A DNA stretch of 11,669 bases from Chitinophagaceae bacterium UBA2791. Its GTDB lineage: Bacteria > Bacteroidota > Bacteroidia > Chitinophagales > Chitinophagaceae. A program made the position numbers and the translations under genes. Numbering within the stretch: the first letter of the stretch is position 1; each line of letters opens with the position of its first letter. The notes beneath the pieces were generated by a model. That model was given only the letters and a program-made list of their open reading frames with translations. It made no database searches and had not been told where the DNA came from. The stretch lies in contig DEHV01000072.1 of the NCBI GenBank assembly GCA_002352105.1, forward strand, positions 1 to 11,669, written 5' to 3'. Positions 6,698 to 11,669 of the stretch are shown here, piece by piece.

Positions 6698-8115
6698 TGT
6701 TTAACGGGCTTTAAGTTTAACGTCTCCGCTTTTTTCATCATAAAATCAAAAGCATCATCATAATTATTGCCTATTTCCCCGTCTAAGATCGCTTCCCTGA
6801 TCGCATTTTTGAGTATGCCCACTTCTTTGCCGGGAGACAATCCGAAGATATCCATGATCATTTCCCCTGTTATCGGCGGCTGCCAGTTGCGGATCTTATC
6901 TTTTTCCTCCACTTCTTTCAGGCGCTGACTCACATAATCAAAATTCTCCAGGTAACGCCTGACCTTCAATTTGTTTTTCGATGTGATATCGGCCTTGCAC
7001 AATATCATCAGTGATTCTATGTCCTCCCCCGCGTCGAACAGCAGGCGACGTATCGCGGAATCGGTGATGTTCTCCTTGGTCAGGCTGATGGGCCTGTGGT
7101 GCAATTCCACCATTTTCCGCACAAAGCGCATCTTTTCATTCAGCGGCAGCTTAAACGCCGAAAATATTTTAGATACCATCCTTCCTCCTACTACCTCATG
7201 GCCGTGAAAGGTCCAACCATGCCCCTGCTCGAATTTTTTGGTAAGCGGTTTCCCGATATCATGCAACAGGGCCGCCCACCGAAGCCATAGATCCGCGGTA
7301 TGAACCGAGATATTGTCCACCACCTGGAGCGTATGATAAAAATTATCCTTATGACCTATGCCGTCGATATTTTCCGTACCTGCCAGATCGACCATTTTAG
7401 GGAAAATAATATGCAATAAGCCGCTCTTATACAACAAATCCAACCCTATGGACGGTTTGGGACTCAGGAGTATCTTATTTATTTCTTCGGTTATGCGTTC
7501 CTGGGATATGATCCTGATCCTTTCCCTATTGTCCCTGATGGCCTGAAAGGTAGCAGGCGCTATCTCAAAGTTCAGCTGCGAAGCAAAACGGATCGCGCGC
7601 ATCATCCGCAACGGATCGTCGCTAAAGGTCCGGACCGGATCCAGCGGCGTCTGAATAACTCTTTTCCGAAGATCCCCGACCCCCTCAAAAGGATCAATAA
7701 GCTTGCCATAATCAGCCTCATTCAGGCTGATCGCAAGCGCATTGATGGTAAAATCCCTTCTGAGCTGATCATCCTCCAGCGTGCCTGGGCTCACTTCGGG
7801 ATTCCTGCTGTGATAACCGTAACTTTCCTTACGCGCCCCGACAAATTCAATCTCCCAATCATCGAGCCGAAAATGCGCCGTGCCGAAATTTTTAAAGAAA
7901 GATATTTTTGGCGCGGGCCTGAACCGGCAGGCGACAGCCGTTGCCAGCCGGATACCGTCGCCGATACACACAATATCGGCATCCTTGGTTTCTCTCCCCA
8001 GCAGTTTATCGCGGACGAAGCCGCCGATCACGTAACAGGGCATTCCCAGCTCCCGCGCGGCGGCTGCGATCTTATTAAAAACAAACAATTCTTTTTCCGT
8101 GCATTGTATATCCAT
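6694..8115 (-). CDS. cca: CCA-adding tRNA nucleotidyltransferase with HD domain
   Basis: Class II polymerase-beta-type nucleotidyltransferase that adds or repairs the 3'-CCA end of tRNA. A poly(A) polymerase of the same superfamily is the alternative. Numbered from the preferred start (473 residues), visible motifs are the nucleotide-binding GGFVRD (31-36), the catalytic pair in KDADIV with Asp45 and Asp47, RRDFTINALA (119-128) and the DPLRMMRAIRF segment (167-177) that selects CTP/ATP. The C-terminal half carries an HD domain: GHKDNFYHT (254-262), LLHDIGKP with His285-Asp286, FHGHE (303-307) and ELHHRP (337-342). HD domains in this family can have phosphohydrolase activity. The frame is open 57 nt further up to an ATG at 8172, but MDIQCTEKEL at 8115 is the natural N-terminus. 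A promoter-like box sits just ahead of it. Confidence 0.93.
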   Translation of the reverse strand: MDIQCTEKELFVFNKIAAAARELGMPCYVIGGFVRDKLLGRETKDADIVCIGDGIRLATAVACRFRPAPKISFFKNFGTAHFRLDDWEIEFVGARKESYGYHSRNPEVSPGTLEDDQLRRDFTINALAISLNEADYGKLIDPFEGVGDLRKRVIQTPLDPVRTFSDDPLRMMRAIRFASQLNFEIAPATFQAIRDNRERIRIISQERITEEINKILLSPKPSIGLDLLYKSGLLHIIFPKMVDLAGTENIDGIGHKDNFYHTLQVVDNISVHTADLWLRWAALLHDIGKPLTKKFEQGHGWTFHGHEVVGGRMVSKIFSAFKLPLNEKMRFVRKMVELHHRPISLTKENITDSAIRRLLFDAGEDIESLMILCKADITSKNKLKVRRYLENFDYVSQRLKEVEEKDKIRNWQPPITGEMIMDIFGLSPGKEVGILKNAIREAILDGEIGNNYDDAFDFMMKKAETLNLKPVKQ

Positions 8116-8295
8116 AGGAATTGCAAATGTACCAAAATACCGCGCTAACGGCAGCAGCTCGCCCATCCCCACAGGTTAAAGGGGCGGACAGGAATCCAAA
8201 ACGATTGACCAGCCAACGGCGGTAATCCGCCCAACGTTAAAGCTCTATTGGGATCGGGGATGATCTCTGAAACCAACAACGACAGTCCGCCAGGT
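8116..8295 (-). other. 180-nt gap between the GT9 and cca genes, no gene supported
   Basis: This gap is long for an otherwise tight minus-strand cluster. It holds a small perfect hairpin (GGCGG-TAAT-CCGCC, 8218-8231) without a T-run and the promoter-like box near cca. An open minus-strand frame crosses it, but it starts inside the GT9 gene and its predicted peptide looks like no protein I know. I see no tRNA or riboswitch. Confidence 0.5.
8124..8131 (-). promoter_or_regulatory. Promoter-like -7 box almost touching the cca start codon
   Basis: The minus strand reads TACATTTG, an exact TAnnTTTG match that ends 8 nt before the ATG at 8115. Transcription would begin within a few bases of that ATG, giving a nearly leaderless mRNA. 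No strong -33 TTTG is visible. It could be a chance match, with the gene read through from the GT9 gene. Confidence 0.4.
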
Positions 8296-9345
8296 TTAAC
8301 CCGCTGCGCCGATCGTTTCCAGCAACTGCTCATCGCGGATATCCGCGGCGCAACGAAAATGCCCCTGGGGGCAGGCGCGATAGCCATGCAATCCGCAGGG
8401 CCTGCAATAAAGCGGTCCCTTTTTTTCCACGATAAAATGCTTATCGCTCAGCGGCCCGTAACCAAATGCAGGAATGGTAGAGCAATATACCGCCGTAACC
8501 GGCGCATTCACTGCCGAGGCAAAATGCATGGGAGCCGAATCATTGGCATAATTCATCAACGCACCCTTCATCAAAGCGGCAGACTCAAGAAAATTAAGTT
8601 TTCCGCAGAGGTTCACTACAGAAGGACGAAGCGCCTTGGCCAGTATCTCCTCCGCCAGGGGCCCATCTTCCCTTCCCCCCAATAAATAAAGCGTATACCC
8701 CGCAGGAACCTTGTTGATAAAATCCACCCATTTCTGAACGGGATACTGTTTGGTAAACCATACGGAAGCCGGGGATATTGTGAGATAAGGGCCGGCTTTA
8801 TATCCCGCTACGGCGGCTTCATCTTTCGCGGCAGGATACAGGGCGGGTTTACGCGAAGGCATATGCGTAAAATGAAAGATCAGTTCGTTATTTCGCTCAA
8901 TCTCATGAACAGGCGGCCGGGCGCTTGCCGAAACCGGAAGATCCCGGTCATTCTTTTTTGCATACCCGCTAAAAACATGCTTCACTTTTGTAGTAAAGAA
9001 CCGGCTAAACGGGTTTTTATCAAATCCGATGGTCTCCCCTGCCCCTGAGCACGCGGTGATCAGCCCCGTTGCCGCATAGCGCTGCACATTGATCACTTTA
9101 TCATACCGGTTCCTCCTCGTCCTGCGCAATAATTTCCAGAGATTAGCCAGTTTATTCTTTTTTTTATCCCATATCAGCAGCTCATGCAGGTAAGGATGAC
9201 CGTTAAGCAACCCCTCGTTCCCCTTTCTCAACAGGAAATCGATCCGGGCGTCGGGATACGCCGCATGCAGGCTCTCGACAATGGCAGTCGCCAGTACGAC
9301 GTCTCCGATAAAAGCGGTTTGTATGACCAGGAATTTGTAGGGCAT
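8296..9345 (-). CDS. Glycosyltransferase family 9 (heptosyltransferase-like)
   Basis: A 349-residue GT-B-fold enzyme of the ADP-heptose:LPS heptosyltransferase family (GT9), expected to add a sugar to lipopolysaccharide or another glycan on the cytoplasmic face of the inner membrane. The N-terminal MPYKFLVIQTAFIGDVVLAT contains the IGD motif (13-15) typical of acceptor-side heptosyltransferases. The C-terminal half has LTISPASVWFTKQYP (188-202), LYLLGGREDG (219-228) and the donor-binding NDSAPMHFASAVNAP (268-282). Near the end is a Cys cluster CRPC-x7-C-x6-C (314, 317, 325, 332), with the CP-x5-C ending also known from WaaF-like enzymes. The exact sugar and acceptor are not clear from sequence. 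The ATG start lies 8 nt after the yrdC-like stop, so the two are co-transcribed. The stop is TAA. Confidence 0.92.
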   Translation of the reverse strand: MPYKFLVIQTAFIGDVVLATAIVESLHAAYPDARIDFLLRKGNEGLLNGHPYLHELLIWDKKKNKLANLWKLLRRTRRNRYDKVINVQRYAATGLITACSGAGETIGFDKNPFSRFFTTKVKHVFSGYAKKNDRDLPVSASARPPVHEIERNNELIFHFTHMPSRKPALYPAAKDEAAVAGYKAGPYLTISPASVWFTKQYPVQKWVDFINKVPAGYTLYLLGGREDGPLAEEILAKALRPSVVNLCGKLNFLESAALMKGALMNYANDSAPMHFASAVNAPVTAVYCSTIPAFGYGPLSDKHFIVEKKGPLYCRPCGLHGYRACPQGHFRCAADIRDEQLLETIGAAG

Positions 9346-9353
9346 AATCTGTT

Positions 9354-9926
9354 TCAGGGGCGGATGATGACAGGCTCCCCTTCGTTATTCCATTTTATCA
9401 GTGAAGAAGGCGATGCAGGAATTTCTTCCTCCTGCCGGTAATGCGCCACATAGTCGACCCCGGTGCGTATATGGTTAAATATTTCGCTGAACTTCGCGGG
9501 AGACGGCTCTCCGGAAAGATTTGCCGAGGTGGAAACGATCGGCTTACGAAAACGCTTAAGCAGGCTCCGGCAGAATTTTTCATGAACGATCCGGATGGCT
9601 ATAGAGCCGTCCTCATGAATAAGATTATCGGCCAGCCCGATAGCGCCCTCATAGATCACCGTGGTAGGCTTTTCGGTTTTTTTCAGGAATTCGAACACGC
9701 GGGGGTCCGGGTTAGCCACATATTTCAATATATCCTTCTCATCAGCCGCCAGCACAATCATCGCCTTGGCGGCCGGTCTTTCTTTCAATCGATAGATCTT
9801 CTCCACAGCTTCAGGGTCGGTAGCGTCGCATCCTATACCCCACACCGTATCCGTAGGATAAAGAATTGTTCCTCCCTGGCGCAGGACGGTAAGGCAATGT
9901 TCTATATCCTTTTCAAATGATATCAT
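9354..9926 (-). CDS. tsaC: L-threonylcarbamoyladenylate synthase (YrdC/TsaC-like)
   Basis: Makes threonylcarbamoyl-AMP from threonine, bicarbonate and ATP; the TsaB/D/E machinery then uses this product to form t6A at A37 of tRNAs reading ANN codons. From the preferred start the protein has 190 residues and consists of the YrdC domain only, without the extra C-terminal domain of Sua5. Visible elements are LYPTDTVWGIGCDAT (20-34), the KERPAAKAM motif (about 47-55), GSIAIRIV and PIVSTSANLSGEPSP near the C-terminus. The frame is open upstream to 9986, but MISFEKDIEHCL at 9926 is the start expected for this family, and two promoter-like boxes fall between the candidates. It leads the minus-strand cluster, with the GT9 gene 8 nt downstream. 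The stop is TGA. Confidence 0.93.
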   Translation of the reverse strand: MISFEKDIEHCLTVLRQGGTILYPTDTVWGIGCDATDPEAVEKIYRLKERPAAKAMIVLAADEKDILKYVANPDPRVFEFLKKTEKPTTVIYEGAIGLADNLIHEDGSIAIRIVHEKFCRSLLKRFRKPIVSTSANLSGEPSPAKFSEIFNHIRTGVDYVAHYRQEEEIPASPSSLIKWNNEGEPVIIRP

Positions 9927-9929
9927 CTT

Positions 9930-9946
9930 CAAATTTAGCAAATCTA
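9930..9946 (-). promoter_or_regulatory. Two overlapping-range -7-like boxes ahead of the yrdC-like gene
   Basis: On the minus strand TAGATTTG (9946-9939) and TAAATTTG (9937-9930) both match TAnnTTTG exactly. The first would start transcription around 9933, giving a leader of only about 7 nt to the ATG at 9926; the second would start at the ATG itself. They support the downstream start rather than the longer frame to 9986. A clear -33 TTTG is lacking. Confidence 0.4.
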
Positions 9947-9991
9947 CTGCCATTCGTTTAAGATGACCGGTATAGTTCAGGATCAATACAT

Positions 9992-10015
9992 TATTTTTGC
10001 CAAAAAATATTTTTG
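9992..10015 (+). promoter_or_regulatory. -7-like boxes ahead of dapD
   Basis: TATTTTTG occurs at 9992-9999 and again at 10008-10015, both exact TAnnTTTG matches, on the plus strand. The first would start transcription about 10 nt before the dapD ATG at 10016. The second abuts that ATG and is probably chance. With the minus-strand boxes, the 89-nt region 9927-10015 is a compact divergent promoter. Confidence 0.4.
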
Positions 10016-10828
10016 ATGGAAATGCAACAACTGATATCCGCGGCCTGGCAAGACCGGGAGTTACTAAAAGAGATGAAATACGCAGAAGCCGTCAGGGCTG
10101 TTATTGAAGAAACAGACAAAGGCCGGCTGCGGGTAGCTTCCCCCCAGGGCGAAGACTGGGTCGTTAATGAGTGGGTAAAACAAGCCATCTTACTATATTT
10201 TAGCATCCAACCCATGCAAACCTGGACCATTGATCCCTTTGAGTTTCATGACAAGATGATATTAAAATCCAACTATAAAGAGCTTGGCGTCAGAGCCGTT
10301 CCCCATGCTGTAGCCCGATACGGCGCATTTGTAGGCAGGAATGTGGTGTTGATGCCTTCCTATGTGAACATTGGCGCCTATGTCGACGAGGGATCGATGG
10401 TGGACACCTGGGCAACCGTAGGCAGTTGCGCGCAGATCGGGAAAGGAGTGCATTTAAGCGGCGGCGTAGGGATCGGCGGCGTGCTGGAACCCTTGCAGGC
10501 AAGCCCCGTCATCGTGGAAGACGGTTGCTTTATCGGCAGCCGCTGTATCGTGGTGGAAGGCGTCAGGGTGGAGAAAGAAGCGGTGTTGGGCGCCAATGTG
10601 GTCTTAACGCAAAGCACAAAGATCATTGATGTCAGCGGTACGGAACCGGTGGAATACAGGGGCCGGGTGCCGGCGCGCAGCGTCGTTATCCCGGGGTCTT
10701 ACAAAAAGCAGTTCCCCGCGGGCGAATATTCCGTCAGCTGCGCCCTGATCATCGGCAAAAGAAAGCCCAGCACTGATCTTAAAACAAGCTTGAACGACGC
10801 ATTGCGGGATTTTAACGTAGCCGTATAA
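10016..10828 (+). CDS. dapD: Tetrahydrodipicolinate N-succinyltransferase
   Basis: Transfers a succinyl group from succinyl-CoA to 2,3,4,5-tetrahydrodipicolinate, committing it to the succinylase branch of meso-diaminopimelate and lysine synthesis; it works as a cytoplasmic trimer. The N-terminal helical domain (about 1-100) includes EWVKQAILLYF and FHDKM. The middle is a left-handed parallel beta-helix of hexapeptide repeats: VPHAVARYGAFVG, VLMPSYVNIGAYVDEGSMVD, ATVGSCAQIG and HLSGGVGIGG are textbook DapD. The C-terminal region has PVIVEDGCFIGSRCIVVEGV and the family's SYKKQFPAGEYSVSCALIIG end. The length of 270 residues is usual. The frame also offers TTG at 10013 and ATG at 10022; ATG 10016 or 10022 are the likely starts. 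The EamA transporter gene follows 20 nt later on the same strand. Confidence 0.96.
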   Translation: MEMQQLISAAWQDRELLKEMKYAEAVRAVIEETDKGRLRVASPQGEDWVVNEWVKQAILLYFSIQPMQTWTIDPFEFHDKMILKSNYKELGVRAVPHAVARYGAFVGRNVVLMPSYVNIGAYVDEGSMVDTWATVGSCAQIGKGVHLSGGVGIGGVLEPLQASPVIVEDGCFIGSRCIVVEGVRVEKEAVLGANVVLTQSTKIIDVSGTEPVEYRGRVPARSVVIPGSYKKQFPAGEYSVSCALIIGKRKPSTDLKTSLNDALRDFNVAV

Positions 10829-10848
10829 TTCCTGCGGCTGCCATCATT

Positions 10849-11669
10849 TTGAGCAGAAAAAACATTTCATTCGCGGGGTTTCTCATTTGTTTTGTTGGCT
10901 CGCTGCTGTTTTCCACAAAAGCCATCATCGTAAAACTGGCTTTTGCCAATAGCCCGGTCGACGCATTGACGCTGCTTACCCTCCGCATGATCTTTTCGCT
11001 GCCCTTCTTTCTGGCGGCGGCATTATGGGCGGGCAATACAAGCGCTAATGTAAAACTCCGTCCAGGCCAGCATCTCCGGATAATATTGCTTGGACTATTC
11101 GGATATTATCTAAGCAGCTATTTTGATTTCGTGGGCCTGCAATATATTTCCGCGGGACTGGAAAGACTGATCTTGTTTTTATATCCCAGCATCGTTGTGC
11201 TGATCAACGCGTTTTTCTTTCGTCAGCGGATCACCCGTATCCAGGGAATAGCCTTGCTGCTCACCTACCTGGGCATAGGGCTGGCTTATTATGACGAAAT
11301 GCAATTCGATACCGCCAATCCCAATTTTGTATGGGGAAGCATATTGATATTTTTATGTTCGATCACCTATGCGATATACCTTGCGGGAAGCGGGCGGATC
11401 ATACCCTATATCGGACCGTCGAGGTTCACCGCATATAGCATGCTTGCCGCTACTGCGGGAATATTCATTCATTTCAGCTTCAGCCGGAATTATACAGACC
11501 TGACGGCAACGGGCGGCATCTGGCAATACGGACTGCTACTGGCGATTGCCGCCACGGTCCTGCCCACTTTTCTAATGGCTGCCGGGATGTCGAGGATCGG
11601 GTCGAACAATATGGCGATCATATCCAGTATCGGACCGGTGAGCACTATTTTGCAGGCCCACTGGATACT
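10849..11669 (+). CDS. EamA/DMT-family transporter, 3' end beyond window
   Basis: Partial gene, open to the window edge (273 codons seen). It encodes a polytopic inner-membrane protein of the drug/metabolite transporter superfamily (EamA/RhaT-like). The sequence starts LSRKNISFAGFLICFVGSLLF and shows about eight or nine hydrophobic helices. Characteristic stretches are GSLLFSTKAIIVKLAF near the N-terminus, the conserved SSYFDFVGLQYISAGLERLILFLYPSIVVL in the first EamA repeat, and AATVLPTFLMAAGMSRIGSNNMAIISSIGP in the second. The substrate cannot be deduced; amino acids or other metabolites are common in the family. No ATG or GTG is available: the frame is closed by TAA at 10813-10815, and the first plausible start is TTG at 10849 (ATT at 10846 is possible). 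It lies 20 nt after dapD and is probably co-transcribed, which would hint at, but not prove, an amino-acid-related role. Confidence 0.88.
   Translation, partial: MSRKNISFAGFLICFVGSLLFSTKAIIVKLAFANSPVDALTLLTLRMIFSLPFFLAAALWAGNTSANVKLRPGQHLRIILLGLFGYYLSSYFDFVGLQYISAGLERLILFLYPSIVVLINAFFFRQRITRIQGIALLLTYLGIGLAYYDEMQFDTANPNFVWGSILIFLCSITYAIYLAGSGRIIPYIGPSRFTAYSMLAATAGIFIHFSFSRNYTDLTATGGIWQYGLLLAIAATVLPTFLMAAGMSRIGSNNMAIISSIGPVSTILQAHWI

Noticed and set aside
8116..8172. Longer N-terminus for the cca gene from the ATG at 8172
   Set aside because: The extra 19 residues do not look like the family N-terminus, while MDIQCTEKEL does, and the promoter-like box lies inside the extension.
8145..8387. 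80-codon minus-strand frame spanning the GT9-cca gap
   Set aside because: A third of it overlaps GT9 in another frame, and the peptide is Pro/Trp/Gly-rich without family resemblance.
9441..9920. 159-codon plus-strand open frame opposite the yrdC-like gene
   Set aside because: It lies entirely inside a clearly coding gene on the other strand and shows no domain pattern.

Overview
The window looks like ordinary core chromosome of a Bacteroidota bacterium, most likely Chitinophagales/Chitinophagaceae; the family is my inference, the phylum is better supported. The evidence is Bacteroidota-type -7 promoter boxes (TAnnTTTG) just upstream of several genes, few convincing Shine-Dalgarno sites, an archaeal/eukaryotic-type ProRS, a FadL/PorV-like outer-membrane protein, a Tyr/Asn-rich lipoprotein, and the pairing of a pRiA4b ORF-3-like gene with miaA. 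I see no tRNA, rRNA, CRISPR array, transposase, integrase or phage gene. All ten genes read as intact, except that the last is cut by the window edge.

Layout, left to right. Positions 1-81 hold nothing I can name. A small membrane protein (82-540, minus) lies 47 bp downstream of prolyl-tRNA synthetase proS (588-2063, minus). A 169 bp divergent gap leads to a Tyr/Asn/Ser-rich lipoprotein (2233-3114, plus), which ends at a strong hairpin terminator (3138-3185). A second plus-strand gene with its own promoter encodes an outer-membrane beta-barrel protein (3335-4909). It converges on miaA across a 223 bp gap that contains a degenerate tandem repeat.

From about 9926 back to 5133 every gene is on the minus strand. 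In transcription order they are a YrdC/TsaC threonylcarbamoyl-AMP synthase, a GT9 glycosyltransferase, a CCA-adding-enzyme-like tRNA nucleotidyltransferase with an HD domain, a pRiA4b ORF-3-like protein and miaA. Two gene pairs are very tight (8 nt and 3 nt gaps); two larger gaps (180 and 82 nt) carry possible internal promoters. On the other side of a short divergent promoter region lie dapD (lysine/diaminopimelate synthesis) and, 20 nt after it, an EamA/DMT transporter that runs off the right edge.

Functional theme: four genes act on tRNA. They cover 3'-CCA synthesis or repair, t6A37 precursor formation, i6A37 formation and prolyl charging. The rest serve the envelope (lipoprotein, barrel protein, GT9 sugar transfer, and dapD for peptidoglycan and lysine). 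I found no convincing new multigene system. The points most worth checking are the intergenic tandem repeat at 4959-5093, the promoter boxes almost touching start codons (cca, yrdC, dapD), and the pRiA4b ORF-3-like gene coupled to miaA.
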